Assembly (NCBI GenBank): GCA_963742725.1
Contig: CAVUMX010000004.1
Span: 744,001 to 808,000 of the forward strand
Reading direction: 5' to 3'
DNA from: CAVVAL01 sp963742725
GTDB lineage: Bacteria; Actinomycetota; Actinomycetes; Mycobacteriales; Cryptosporangiaceae
DNA: 64,000 bases
Numbering within the stretch: the stretch's first letter is position 1; every line of letters begins with the position of its first letter. Under the pieces are notes generated by a model that saw only the letters and a program-made list of their open reading frames with translations, searched no databases and had not been told where the DNA came from. Positions 26,148 to 35,013 of this stretch are shown one piece after another. The translations under genes were made by a program, and so were the position numbers.

Positions 26148-26743
26148 CACCGCACCTCCTCGCTGGTCACTGCCGCCGAGATCGTCCGTAGCGCGGCCCG
26201 TATCCGGGACTTGACCGTCCCTTCCGGGATTCCCAGGTCCACGGCGACCTGCCGGTAGGTCCGCTCCTGAAAGTAGGCTAACTCGACTGCCATGCGTTGC
26301 GGCGACGGTAGCCGCGCGATCGCGTTGCGGACGCGGGCGGCGACATCCGCGTCGATCACGGCCTCGTCCGCGGCCGGCCCTCCGTCCTGGTCCGGCATGA
26401 TCTGTTCGACCAGTTCGCGGCGGCGGATCTCCCGGCGGACCCAGTCGACCGAGCGGCGATGAGCCAGCATGGCCAGCCAGGCGCGCAGGCGGCCCCGGTC
26501 CGGGTCGAACGCCTGGGGCCGCTCCCAGAGGAAGACAAGGACGTCCTGGACGAGGTCCTCCGCCGCGGCCCGGTTGCCGGTGACCCGGGCGGCGACCCTG
26601 AGGATCATCGCGGCGTACTGGTCGTACACCTCGGCCAACGCCGACTCGTCGCCCTGGACGAGCCGGTCGTGGAGTAGCCGCTCCGATCGGTCCGCTGGAG
26701 TTGCCGGCCGACCAGGCGAATTTGGTGGCATTGCGTTCGGCAC
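26147..26743 (-). CDS. ECF-type sigma factor, SigK-like
   Basis: 198 residues from a GTG at 26743 (ATG at 26731 also in frame). Region 2: YDQYAAMILRVAARVTGNRA, DLVQDVLVFLWERP, AWLAMLAHRRSVDWVRRE. Region 4: LPSPQRMAVELAYFQERTYR, then LGIPEGTVKSRIRAALRTI. Similar in layout to the SigK/SigL group whose anti-sigma factors are redox-responsive, but here the partner position is held by an MDMPI-type protein. Confidence 0.92.
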   Translation of the reverse strand: MPNAMPPNSPGRPATPADRSERLLHDRLVQGDESALAEVYDQYAAMILRVAARVTGNRAAAEDLVQDVLVFLWERPQAFDPDRGRLRAWLAMLAHRRSVDWVRREIRRRELVEQIMPDQDGGPAADEAVIDADVAARVRNAIARLPSPQRMAVELAYFQERTYRQVAVDLGIPEGTVKSRIRAALRTISAAVTSEEVR

Positions 26744-26912
26744 CTACCCCGCACGGTCGGTTATGCCGCCGATTTCGACGCACAGCCTACGGAACGTCCA
26801 CGACTCCTTTCGCTCAGAGTCGCATTCACGACCCACGCGACCCATCCAAACCCGATCCGCCGCCGAATGCGCCGTGACCACGTGTCAACAGTCACGCTGA
26901 GGAGAGGCGATC

Positions 26913-27056
26913 ATGAGGACCAAACGATGGGCGGCAAATGGTCTCGGTCGGCCCCAGATCTTCTGCGACGGGCCCTGGGCGGAGGTGGGTTCCAGATCGT
27001 TCACCACCGCGTGCACCACCCACCCGATCGTCTACGTGTATATAGACCGCCGCTAG
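26913..27056 (+). CDS. Possible 47-residue peptide with a strong ribosome site
   Basis: GAGGAGAGG (26899-26907) sits 5 bases before an ATG that opens a 47-codon frame: MRTKRWAANGLGRPQIFCDG, two cysteines, ending VYVYIDRR and TAG. The rest of the 326-bp gap between the divergent ECF and YCII genes shows no other gene. Codon bias is weak and nothing resembles a known family. It could be a regulatory leader peptide for the YCII gene 13 bp downstream, or a chance frame. Confidence 0.3.
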   Translation: MRTKRWAANGLGRPQIFCDGPWAEVGSRSFTTACTTHPIVYVYIDRR

Positions 27057-27069
27057 TAGGTTTCGGCGT

Positions 27070-27426
27070 ATGCGATTCGACCGCTACACCGTGACCCTGT
27101 TGACGCTGCGTCCGGATGCGCCCGTGATGACGGACGCGGAGGCGACCGAGCTTCAGGACCGGCACCTGGCGCACGGCGCCGATCTGCAGGAGCGCGGGCT
27201 GATCCTGGCTCGCGGGCCGCTGACGGAGCAGGACGACGAGCGCCTGCGTGGACTCTCCGTGTGGTCGGTGGACGCGGCGACCGCCCGGGCGCACGCCGAA
27301 GCCGATCCGGCGGTGCGGGTGGGCCGCTTGGCGGTCGAGGTCATGACGTGGATGATGCCCGCCGGCAATATCCAGTTCGCGCAGGTGCGGGCGCCCAGGT
27401 CGGTCGCCGAGGCGAGGGCCGACTAG
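27070..27426 (+). CDS. YCII-related protein
   Basis: 118 residues: RYTVTLLTLRPDAPVMTDAE, ELQDRHLAHGADLQERGLIL, GPLTEQDDERLRGLSVWSVD and ARAHAEADPAVRVGRLAVEV match the ferredoxin-like YCII fold, in which the conserved His and Asp form a putative active site (HLAHGADL, EADPAVRVG). Function of the family is mostly unknown; some are fused to ECF sigma proteins. Ends just before a strong terminator shared with the convergent dehydrogenase gene. Confidence 0.85.
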   Translation: MRFDRYTVTLLTLRPDAPVMTDAEATELQDRHLAHGADLQERGLILARGPLTEQDDERLRGLSVWSVDAATARAHAEADPAVRVGRLAVEVMTWMMPAGNIQFAQVRAPRSVAEARAD

Positions 27427-27433
27427 CGCGCTG

Positions 27434-27475
27434 GTGGGGCCCCTTCGCCATGTGGGCGTGGCGAAGGAGCCCCAC
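27434..27475. terminator. Bidirectional 17-bp hairpin
   Basis: GTGGGGCCCCTTCGCCA (27434-27450) pairs with 27459-27475 with a single mismatch and an 8-base loop. It lies between the convergent YCII and dehydrogenase genes. Confidence 0.85.
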
Positions 27476-27486
27476 ATGCTCCGGGG

Positions 27487-28530
27487 TCAGATGTCGAGGC
27501 GGACGACGCGGTCGTCGCCGGGGCGGGGAGTGCCGCGGCCGTCCCGGTTGGACGTGAGCACGACCAGCGAACCGCCCGGTGCGAGCGCCACCTGGCGCAG
27601 GCGCCCGAACTGGCCGTTGAACAGCGCCTGCGGCTGGCCGACCACGCCACCGCTCCCGTTGAGCGTGATCTGGAAGACCTTCTGCCCGCGCAGGCAGGCC
27701 ACGTAGACGTTGTTGCCGCGGATCGCGATGCCGCTGGGCGACGCCTCGGCGGTGGTCCACACGACGAGCGGGTTCACGAACCGCGGGTCGGTACCGCGGC
27801 CTTCGACGATCGGCCACCCGTAGTTGCCGCCGGCACGGATCTGGTTGAACTCGTCGAAGCGGTTCTGCCCGAACTCCGACGCGTACAGCCGTCGACCGGC
27901 GTCCCAGGCGAAGCCCTGCACGTTGCGGTGGCCCAGCGACCAGACCCGCGAGTTGGGGAACGGGTTGCCGGCGGCGGGCGCCCCGGCCGGCGTCATCCGC
28001 AGGATCTTGCCGCCGAGGGAGTTGACGTTCTGCGAGTTGGCGGTGTTGCCCGCGTCGCCGGTGCCGGCGTAAAGCATGCCGTCCGGGCCGAACGCGATCC
28101 GGCCGCCGTTGTGGATGCTGCCCGCCGGGATGCCGGTCAGCACGGGCTGCGGCCGCTGCCCGAGCCGCATCCGGCCGATCCGGTTGTCGTTCGCGGCGGT
28201 GTAGTAGACGTAGATGAATCCGTCGGACGCGAAGGTCGGCGACACGGCGAGCCCGAGCAGGCCGCCTTCGCCGCGCGGTCGCACGTCCTGGTTGAGCGTC
28301 TGGATCACCGAGACCTGGCCTGTCGGCGACACCGCCAGGATGCGTGCGCTGCCGCGTTCGGTCACCAGCATGGTGCCGTCCGGCAGGAACGCCGCGTTCC
28401 ACGGGATCTGCAGGTTGGTCGCGACATCGGTGGGGGCGAGAGCAGGGCGAGCCTCGCTGGGGCCGGCGAGCGCGGCGGCGAGCAGCACCGCTCCGGCTAA
28501 CGCGCTGGTCAGACGCTGAGCATGTCTCAT
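27487..28530 (-). CDS. Secreted PQQ-dependent aldose-sugar dehydrogenase-like protein
   Basis: 347 residues with a signal peptide (LAGAVLLAAALAGPSEARP). The six-bladed propeller of soluble PQQ glucose/sorbosone dehydrogenases is evident: LQIPWNAAFLPDGTMLVTER, RGEGGLLGLAVSPTFASDG, GSIHNGGRIAFGPDGMLYAG, VWSLGHRNVQGFAWDAG and EFGQNRFDEFNQIRAGGNYG. The histidines in GSIHNGG and LGHRN fit the family's catalytic and cofactor-binding positions. It would oxidise sugars outside the membrane using pyrroloquinoline quinone. SD AGGAGG precedes the ATG. Divergent from the RTX-like gene. Confidence 0.92.
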   Translation of the reverse strand: MRHAQRLTSALAGAVLLAAALAGPSEARPALAPTDVATNLQIPWNAAFLPDGTMLVTERGSARILAVSPTGQVSVIQTLNQDVRPRGEGGLLGLAVSPTFASDGFIYVYYTAANDNRIGRMRLGQRPQPVLTGIPAGSIHNGGRIAFGPDGMLYAGTGDAGNTANSQNVNSLGGKILRMTPAGAPAAGNPFPNSRVWSLGHRNVQGFAWDAGRRLYASEFGQNRFDEFNQIRAGGNYGWPIVEGRGTDPRFVNPLVVWTTAEASPSGIAIRGNNVYVACLRGQKVFQITLNGSGGVVGQPQALFNGQFGRLRQVALAPGGSLVVLTSNRDGRGTPRPGDDRVVRLDI

Positions 28531-28722
28531 GACGCCTCCTGTGATGGAACACCTTTCCGGCTAAAGGCAAATCCTTCACGAAAGCGTAGATATGCCGCAA
28601 GACGTGCGAGCCCACGGTGTTCCGGTGTGAAAGATCCGCCCGCACGACTGCCCGTTCGAGCTTTTTCCGGCGTGGGTCGGCGCGGTCCGATGAGGCCGTC
28701 CCATTCCCACCTGAGGAGCACG

Positions 28723-29301
28723 ATGTCCAAGACAGTCCTGCAGCGGATCCTGACCGCCGCCACCGTCCTGGTGGCCGCTACGGCGATCGGTGCGGTGCCA
28801 GCGCAAGCAGCCTCGACCCCCGGCACGGTGAAGCTCACGTTCTGGGGCGACCTGGAGTTCACCGCCGGCTCGGGCGCGACGAACAAGATCTCGGCGGCGG
28901 GAACGCTGGATCACTTCTTCTACTTCATCGACGAGAACAACGACGTCAAGATCGATTCCTCGGCCGACAACCGGTGCGTGCAGGTCACCGCGAAGAGCGT
29001 CCGGTGCGTGCCCATCACGTTCGCCACGTTCAACCTCGGCGACAACGCCGACACCTTCTACCTCCAGGGCTACGTCCCGGTCACCGTCCGGGGCGGTCCG
29101 GCCGGCGACGCCCTGACCGCGCCGACGGCGCACGACAAGGTCTCTCTGTACGGCGAGGACGGCAGCGACAAGCTTGTGGGTGGCGAGGCCGACGACCTGC
29201 TCGACGCGGGCTTCGGCATCGAGCAGAGCATCGCCGGCGGCCTGGGCACCGACACCTGCCGGGGTACCAACGTGACGAAGACGTCCTGCGAAAGGCTGTG
29301 A
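28723..29301 (+). CDS. Secreted protein with a short RTX-like calcium-binding region
   Basis: 192 residues from the ATG at 28723, with GAGGAG 4 bases before it. Signal peptide ILTAATVLVAATAIGAVPAQ. A beta-rich N-terminal domain is followed by LYGEDGSDKLVGGEADDLLD, which is two to three copies of the GGxGxDxLx nonapeptide that binds calcium in parallel beta-rolls; the last copy is GGLGTDTC. Two late cysteines (DTCRGTNVTKTSCERL) may form a disulfide. Role unknown; short RTX proteins of this sort are common secreted products in Actinobacteria. Confidence 0.82.
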   Translation: MSKTVLQRILTAATVLVAATAIGAVPAQAASTPGTVKLTFWGDLEFTAGSGATNKISAAGTLDHFFYFIDENNDVKIDSSADNRCVQVTAKSVRCVPITFATFNLGDNADTFYLQGYVPVTVRGGPAGDALTAPTAHDKVSLYGEDGSDKLVGGEADDLLDAGFGIEQSIAGGLGTDTCRGTNVTKTSCERL

Positions 29302-29308
29302 CACCTGA

Positions 29309-29340
29309 CGTCCGGCCTGGTGTCCGCACCAGGCCGGACG
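29309..29340 (+). terminator. Terminator of the RTX-like gene
   Basis: CGTCCGGCCTGGTG, loop TCCG, exact complement: a 14-bp perfect stem beginning 8 bases past the stop. Confidence 0.85.
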
Positions 29341-29471
29341 TTCAGCCGCAGTCGCCGGGCGAGGGCGGCTCGCAAGCGCAAGCGGCTCGACGAGCGGGCC
29401 TTCCTCGTGCGCCACGTCGAGATCATGGCGGCGTTCGCGGTGCGGTTCCCTGCCGTGCCACCCTGCGTGCC

Positions 29472-29939
29472 ATGAACAGGACCGACCGCGCCAGCCGGGT
29501 GATCGCGGCACCACCGGCGGCCGTCTACGGCGCCCTCGTCGACCGGGAGTCCCTTGAGGCCTGGCTGCCGCCGGACGGCATGCGCGGGCGGGTCGAGCGG
29601 TGGGATCCCCGGCCTGGTGGCGGGTTCCGGATGATCCTCATCTACCTCGACCCCACCGACAGCCCCGGCAAGACCTCGGACGCGACGGACGTCGTCGACG
29701 TGGCTTTCGCCGAGCTGGTGCCACCGGAGCGCGTGGTGCAGCGGGCGGTATTCGAAGCGGACGACCCGTCGTACGCCGGCACCATGACGATGACCTGGGA
29801 TCTCGCCGCCGCCGGTGACGGCACCGAGGTGACCGTCACCGCCACGGACGTGCCATCCGGCATCGACCAGGCAGCCCACGAGGCCGGGATCGCCTCCTCA
29901 CTGGCCAACCTGGCGTCCTACGTCGAAGCGGCCGGCTGA
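29472..29939 (+). CDS. SRPBCC (AHSA1-like) protein
   Basis: 155 residues from the ATG at 29472: RASRVIAAPPAAVYGALVDR, LEAWLPPDGMRGRVE, GGGFRMILIYLDPTD, TMTMTWDLAAAGDGTEVTVT and a C-terminal helix GIASSLANLASYVEAAG, all in the AHSA1 order. Ligand unknown. Its stop is one base from the convergent nuclease-like gene, with no hairpin between them. Confidence 0.9.
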   Translation: MNRTDRASRVIAAPPAAVYGALVDRESLEAWLPPDGMRGRVERWDPRPGGGFRMILIYLDPTDSPGKTSDATDVVDVAFAELVPPERVVQRAVFEADDPSYAGTMTMTWDLAAAGDGTEVTVTATDVPSGIDQAAHEAGIASSLANLASYVEAAG

Positions 29940-29940
29940 C

Positions 29941-30798
29941 TCACGCCTTCCGGCGACCACCGGCCACGGGCCGGATCGTGAGCGCGACCAGCAGGCCCGG
30001 GTGGTCGGTGGTTCCGTCCATCGCGATGGACTGGCGCCTGTCGAGTCTGATGTCGGCCGTGGTCATGACGTGCTGCAAGGCGCCGTCGCCGTGGTGCCGG
30101 TAGCCGGCCGGCAGGCAGGACCGTACGTCCGGTGAGCCGCCGTAGCTGAGGTTGAGGTCGCCACCCAGCACCATCGGTTCGTACCCGTACCGGGACCAGA
30201 TCGCGGGAGCGGCCGTGTCGAGCAGGTACCTGCACTGGGCCAGCGCGATGGTCGTGCTGCTGTAGGCCAGGTGCGTGGTGCACGCTTGGACGTGGTCGGG
30301 CACGTGGACGCAGAGCCAGGCCCGTATCTCAGGGTCGCGGATGTCCTGGATCGGGTAGAGCCCGCTGTGCGTCGTGGCGCCGCCGCGCGACTCAGGGACG
30401 TACGCCAGCAGCCCGATGCCGAACTGCTGGCCGTCGTGGCAGCGCGTCGCGCTCGCGGTGGGGCGGTCGGGGGCGGCCTTGAAGGCCTGCACGACGCTGT
30501 CGCTACGGAAAACCCGTCGCATCGTGCGGCCGAGCGTCTCCACGTCGCCCTGGCAGACCTCGTTGAGGGTGACCAGATCGGGCTCCTCGCGCCGGATCAC
30601 CGCCGCGGCCTGGGCCACCGACCAGCCGGAGTAGCAGCCGGCGAGGCCGCTGTTGCAGAGGTTCATCTGGACCGCCCGCAACGGCTTGGGCGTCACGGTG
30701 GATGGCGCGGGCGATCCGGTCAGTGCCCCCGCGGCGGAGGCGAGGCAGGCGAGCACGGCGATGGATCGCCGGAGCCCCCGGTACGTCAGACCTGCCAT
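29941..30798 (-). CDS. Secreted endonuclease/exonuclease/phosphatase-fold protein
   Basis: 285 residues with a hydrophobic N-terminal signal (SIAVLACLASAAGALTGSPA). DNase I/sphingomyelinase fold markers: RAVQMNLCNSG, DLVTLNEVCQGD with the metal-binding Glu, MVLGGDLNLSYGG with Asp and Asn, and GTTDHPGLLV with the catalytic Asp-His. It could be a DNase, sphingomyelinase or inositol phosphatase. Five cysteines suggest disulfides after export. Confidence 0.88.
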   Translation of the reverse strand: MAGLTYRGLRRSIAVLACLASAAGALTGSPAPSTVTPKPLRAVQMNLCNSGLAGCYSGWSVAQAAAVIRREEPDLVTLNEVCQGDVETLGRTMRRVFRSDSVVQAFKAAPDRPTASATRCHDGQQFGIGLLAYVPESRGGATTHSGLYPIQDIRDPEIRAWLCVHVPDHVQACTTHLAYSSTTIALAQCRYLLDTAAPAIWSRYGYEPMVLGGDLNLSYGGSPDVRSCLPAGYRHHGDGALQHVMTTADIRLDRRQSIAMDGTTDHPGLLVALTIRPVAGGRRKA

Positions 30799-30866
30799 TC
30801 AACCCAGGGTAGCCGGGCCATGAGCCTCAGCGCCTGAGCGGACGTCCGGTCCACCTTGGCACACAG

Positions 30867-30900
30867 GTCGGCCCCGGTTCTGGTGGGAACCGGGGCCGAC
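30867..30900 (-). terminator. Terminator of the secreted protein gene at 30912
   Basis: GTCGGCCCCGGTTC, loop TGGTGG, exact complement; 14-bp stem 11 bases beyond the minus-strand stop. Confidence 0.85.
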
Positions 30901-30911
30901 GCGGGGTGCGG

Positions 30912-31484
30912 TCAGCTGAAGAACGCGGAGGTACCCACGACTCCGTTCCCGATCACGAACGCCCGCACGTTGTGGTTCAGGCTGTAGCAGACCCACAGGT
31001 CCGGTGGGCAGTAGGTGAACGGCTGGATGCCGAACGCGTCGTAGAACTGCGCCGGGAAGCTGGTCGTGTTCTCGGCGACGTCCGCCGGACCGAAGGTGAC
31101 CATGCCGGAGATCTGGCGGGTCTCCACGAAGGTGGCCTCCCGCAGCCGGGTGACGTTCACGCCGTCGATGCACAGGGACTCGCGGGTGGCCTGGGAGAAG
31201 AGCGGCGTGCCGGTCGGCACGTAGACGACCGTCCAGATCGGGGCGTAGACGGCGCAGATCTCGGCCTGGGCGAGCCGGCGCTGGACGCCCTGCGTCTTGA
31301 CGATCTTGAACGTCGCGGCGGTGTCCTTGGCGGACAGCGTCACGACGGGTTTGCCGGCCACTGCCTTCACCGCGGCCGGGACGGACCCGGCCGGTGCGGT
31401 CTCGGCTGCCTGGGCCGGCGCCGCTAACGCCACCAGCCCGAACGCGGCCGCCAGAGCGGCGGCAACTTTGATCTTGGTGAACAC
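30912..31484 (-). CDS. Secreted hypothetical protein
   Basis: 190 residues from a GTG at 31484, with GGGAGGA just upstream. A Sec signal (VAAALAAAFGLVALAAPAQA) and a mature domain with four cysteines, spread as EICAVYAP, ESLCIDGV and TYCPPDLWVCYSL. The body is polar and beta-rich: TTSFPAQFYDAFGIQPFTYC. I do not recognise the family; it looks like a small exported folded protein rather than an enzyme with a visible motif. It follows the SARP-type regulator gene on the same strand, 115 bp downstream, behind its own start signals. Confidence 0.75.
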   Translation of the reverse strand: MFTKIKVAAALAAAFGLVALAAPAQAAETAPAGSVPAAVKAVAGKPVVTLSAKDTAATFKIVKTQGVQRRLAQAEICAVYAPIWTVVYVPTGTPLFSQATRESLCIDGVNVTRLREATFVETRQISGMVTFGPADVAENTTSFPAQFYDAFGIQPFTYCPPDLWVCYSLNHNVRAFVIGNGVVGTSAFFS

Positions 31485-31599
31485 AGATCCTCCCGTGGGA
31501 CAGAACGCCCGGGATCGGCCCGGGGTCGCCGCGATCGGCAACCCGGCGAGCGTCACCAGACCCGCTGGATCGACGCTGAACCCCCGCTGAACGCCCGGC

Positions 31600-34500
31600 T
31601 CAGGACCCGACCGGCGTAGCCAGCCCGGTTCCGGCCAGCAGAGAGTGCGCCCGGCGGCGGTGGTCGTCGGCCCGGCCGACCTGCCCGGCCCGATCCAGCG
31701 CGCGTTCGAGGATGAGGTGGCTGCGCACCTGGCCGAGTCGCTGACCGGTCCGGGCGTACCCGAGCAGGGCCTGCCGGGCGTCCGCGATCGCCTGCTCGGC
31801 CCGGCCGTGGTCGGCGTGGACGGCGGCCAGCGCTGCCAGCGCCTCGCTCTCCAGCGGAACCGAGCCGGCGCGTCGGGCGGTGGACAGCGCGTCCTGCCCG
31901 GCCCCGGCCGCCCGTTCGGCGTCACCGGCCGACCGGTACGCCACGGCCAGCCCGGCCAGCGCCTGGGCCTCGGTGAAGCCGCTGCGGCTGTCCCGGGACA
32001 GCCGCAACGACTCCTCGTGGTGCCGGATCGCCTCGGTGTGCCGGCCCAGCAGCTGCTGCACGGTGGCCAGCGTGTTCAGCGCCTCGGCCAGTTGCCGGTG
32101 GTCGCCGAGCTCACGGGCGAGTGTGGTCGCGGTGTGCGCCAGGTCGTGCGCCGTGGCGTACCGGCCGGCGTCCCGGTGCACGGCCGCGAACACGCCGAGG
32201 CTGCCGATCTCGCCGTACCGGGACCCGGTCTCGCGGCAGATCGCGATCGCCTCGGTCAGCGCGGCCTCCGCGTCGTCGAGCCGACCGAGTTGCCGGTACA
32301 CCTCGGCCAGGTTGTTCAGCCCGTTGGCGCGGCCGGGCCGCCACCCGGTCCGGGCGTTGATGGCCAGTGCCCGGTCCAGGCAGTCGACGGCGGCCTCCAA
32401 CGCACCCTGTTCCTGGTGGACGACGCCGAGGTTGCCGATCGCCGCGGCCTCCCCGTCGGTCCAGCCGTCCGCCCGGCTCAACTCCGCCGCGTGGGCGTAC
32501 TCGGTGGTGGCCGCCTGGTAGTCGGCCTGTTTCCAGTGCATCGCCGCGAGGCTCAGCCGGATCGCCGCCTGGGCGCGCAGGTGCCCGTCCGCCTCGGCGC
32601 AGGTGAGCCCGGCCCTGGCCGCCGCCAGCCAGTCGACCAACCGCATCCGGATGTCGAAGTAGCCACGCAACGCGTCGGCCAGCCACCAGCCCAGCGGGTG
32701 CGGGCCGCCGCCGGCCGCCTGGCCTATCAGCGCCAGCAGGTTGGGCCGTTCGGCGTCCAGCCAGTTCAGGCCGACCGGGACGTCTTTGGCTGTTCCGGCG
32801 GGCCCGGCGGGCCCGGCGAGGGCGGCAGGTGCGGGCAGGCGGATCTTGTCGGGATACAGCTGGCGGGCGGCGGCATCGACCCGCGCGACGTAGTGGCGGT
32901 ACAGGCGGCCCAGCGCCTCCGCCCGGTCCGGCCCGGGATCCTCGGCAGCGGTCCGCTCGGCCGCGTAGTGCGAGATCAGGTCGTGCGCGAGGTACCGGCC
33001 CGGCGCGTGTTCGTCGATCAGGTGTGCCCGGGTCAGCGCGTCGAGCCGGCGGCCGGCCTCGGCATGGTCGATCCCGGCGAGCGCGGCGGCGGCTGGCCCG
33101 TCGATGTCGGGGCCGGGCGCCAACCCGATCAGCCGGAACATCCGCCGGACCTCGTCGGGCAGCGCCGTGTACGAGAGGTCGAAGGCGCTCCGGACCGCCG
33201 CCTGCGGGTCGCCGTCCACCGCGAGCCCGGCCAGCCGGTCGTCCCGCAGCCGCTCGGCGTAGTCGGCGATCCGCCAGTGCGGGTGGGTGCTCAGGTTGGC
33301 CGCCGCGATCCGCAACGCCAGCGGCAGGTAGCCGCAGAGCCGGGCGAGCTCGCCCACAGCGGCAGGCTCGGCCCCGGTCCGAGGCCCACTGGGAGCACCC
33401 GTCCGAGCGGCGGTTTGAGCGCCGGGCGGGCTGCCGTCGAGGAGCGTCGTGATCAGTGCCCGCGCTTCGGCTGCGGCGAGGGCGTCCAGCCGCACCCGGA
33501 CGGCGCCGTCCCGCGCGATCAGACCGGCCAGATCGGCCCGGCTGGTGACCAGCACCAACGAGCCAGGGCTGCCGGGCAGCAGCGGGCGGACCTGGCCCGG
33601 GTGCGCGGCGTTGTCGAGCAGGATCAGCATCCGCCGGCCGGCGAGCAGGCTGCGGTAGAGCCCGGCGGCCGCCTCCTCGCTGACCGGGACGTCCTCGGCC
33701 GGCACCCCGAGCGCGAGCAGGAACGCGGCCAGCGCGTCGATCGGGCGCAGCGGCGGTCCGGCGGCATGGCCACGCAGGTTGACGTGCAGCTGGCCGTCCG
33801 GGAACCGGCCGCGGACGCGGTGCGCCCAGTGCACGGCCAGCGCGGTCTTGCCCACCCCCGCGGTGCCGACCACACTGCCGATCGTCAGCCCACGAGGATC
33901 GTCACCCGTCGGCAGCAGAGCGTCGAGCCGGGCGAGTTCGGCGGTCCGCCCGGTGAAGCCCGGCACCGGCGCGGGCAACTGCGCCGGCACGATGCGCTCC
34001 GGCGCGCCTATGCCTGCGCTGGCGCCTGCCGCTCCCGCGCCGGCGCTCTCGGTCGGGTCGGCCGTCCGCGCCGCGGCCGGCGGCGTCAACCAGGCCGCGT
34101 CCCGCAGGATCGCCTGTTCCAGCGCGCGCAGCCGCGGCCCGGGCTCCAGACCGAGTTCGTCGGCGAGCAGTTGCCGGCCGCGGCGGTAGCGGTCCAGCGC
34201 CTCGGCCCGGCGCCCGCAGCGGTACAGCGCGAGCATCAGCATCGACCGGCCGTCCTCGCGCAGCGGATGCTCGTCGACCAGCTGCTGGAGCGCGGCCACC
34301 GCCGTGGCGTGCCGGCCGAGGTCCAGTTCGGCGCCCAGCCGCGACTCGAGTGCGGTCAACCGGTCCTGGTCCAGCCGGGTCGCCTCGGCCGTGATCGACG
34401 GCGTTAGCGGTACGTCGCCGAACGGCGGACCACGCCAGAGATCGAGCGCGACGGTGAGCAGCCGGACGGCGTCGGCGGGGGAGCCGTCGTCGAGCAGCCG

Positions 34501-34830
34501 CCGCGCACCCGCGATCGAGCGGCCGAAGATCGCGACGTCCAGATCGTCCGGACCCAGCACGAGCCGGTAGCCGTGGTCGGTGGTGCGCAGCGGGCAGTCC
34601 CCGTCGACGGTGACCAGCCGGCGCAGCCGCACCATGTAGGTCTGGATCGTGTTCCGGGCGGTGCGCGGTGGAAAGTCGCCCCACACCTCGTCGACCAGGC
34701 GGTCCACCGAGACCGTTCGCCCGGCGGCGATCAGCAGCAGGGCGAGCACCGTGCGGGGCCGGCCGGCGGCGATCTCCGACCAGCCGGCGCCGGTGCGCAA
34801 CCGCAGTGTCCCGAGCGCCTGGAATCGCAT
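31600..34830 (-). CDS. SARP/AfsR-type regulator (OmpR-like domain, BTAD, NB-ARC, TPR)
   Basis: 1076 residues. Residues 1-95: OmpR-like winged helix (RTVLALLLIAAGRTVSVDRL, TIQTYMVRLRRLVT). 96-250: bacterial transcriptional activation domain with helices ending LLADELGLEPGPRLRALEQA. 290-600: NB-ARC ATPase with P-loop VGTAGVGKT (321-329) and Walker B RRMLILLDNAA. Beyond 730: TPR repeats (AAIGNLGVVHQEQGALEAAV, LNNLAEVYRQLGRLDDAEAA). This is the full AfsR arrangement, controlling antibiotic or developmental genes in response to phosphorylation or partner binding. No biosynthetic cluster is adjacent, so the targets may lie elsewhere. Confidence 0.95.
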   Translation of the reverse strand: MRFQALGTLRLRTGAGWSEIAAGRPRTVLALLLIAAGRTVSVDRLVDEVWGDFPPRTARNTIQTYMVRLRRLVTVDGDCPLRTTDHGYRLVLGPDDLDVAIFGRSIAGARRLLDDGSPADAVRLLTVALDLWRGPPFGDVPLTPSITAEATRLDQDRLTALESRLGAELDLGRHATAVAALQQLVDEHPLREDGRSMLMLALYRCGRRAEALDRYRRGRQLLADELGLEPGPRLRALEQAILRDAAWLTPPAAARTADPTESAGAGAAGASAGIGAPERIVPAQLPAPVPGFTGRTAELARLDALLPTGDDPRGLTIGSVVGTAGVGKTALAVHWAHRVRGRFPDGQLHVNLRGHAAGPPLRPIDALAAFLLALGVPAEDVPVSEEAAAGLYRSLLAGRRMLILLDNAAHPGQVRPLLPGSPGSLVLVTSRADLAGLIARDGAVRVRLDALAAAEARALITTLLDGSPPGAQTAARTGAPSGPRTGAEPAAVGELARLCGYLPLALRIAAANLSTHPHWRIADYAERLRDDRLAGLAVDGDPQAAVRSAFDLSYTALPDEVRRMFRLIGLAPGPDIDGPAAAALAGIDHAEAGRRLDALTRAHLIDEHAPGRYLAHDLISHYAAERTAAEDPGPDRAEALGRLYRHYVARVDAAARQLYPDKIRLPAPAALAGPAGPAGTAKDVPVGLNWLDAERPNLLALIGQAAGGGPHPLGWWLADALRGYFDIRMRLVDWLAAARAGLTCAEADGHLRAQAAIRLSLAAMHWKQADYQAATTEYAHAAELSRADGWTDGEAAAIGNLGVVHQEQGALEAAVDCLDRALAINARTGWRPGRANGLNNLAEVYRQLGRLDDAEAALTEAIAICRETGSRYGEIGSLGVFAAVHRDAGRYATAHDLAHTATTLARELGDHRQLAEALNTLATVQQLLGRHTEAIRHHEESLRLSRDSRSGFTEAQALAGLAVAYRSAGDAERAAGAGQDALSTARRAGSVPLESEALAALAAVHADHGRAEQAIADARQALLGYARTGQRLGQVRSHLILERALDRAGQVGRADDHRRRAHSLLAGTGLATPVGS

Positions 34831-34922
34831 CGGCCCACCCGTCCAGCGTCGTGTGGACCAGACCTTAGAAGCGCTCCGAACCGGATTCGGCCGTCAAGTC
34901 GCCAATACGACAGGACCGTCGG

Positions 34923-35013
34923 TCAGGAAGGTTGGTCGCGGAGGCGTTCGAGCCCGTCGAGGAGCAGGTCGAGGGTGAACTCGAACTCGACCTGGCTGTC
35001 GCCCCGGCCTCGT
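34923..35013 (-). pseudogene. C-terminal remnant of a TetR-family repressor
   Basis: The minus strand from about 35010 reads RGDSQVEFEFTLDLLLDGLE, then RLRDQPS and TGA at 34923. The phrase FEFTLDLLLDGLERLR is the standard last helix of TetR/AcrR repressors. It starts just where the methyltransferase gene stops and in another frame, so only about 30 residues of the repressor survive. A TetR-style palindrome remains at 35869-35889. Confidence 0.6.

Noticed and set aside
31645..34407. 920-codon plus-strand frame under the SARP regulator
   Set aside because: Antisense shadow of a gene with full BTAD/NB-ARC/TPR content.
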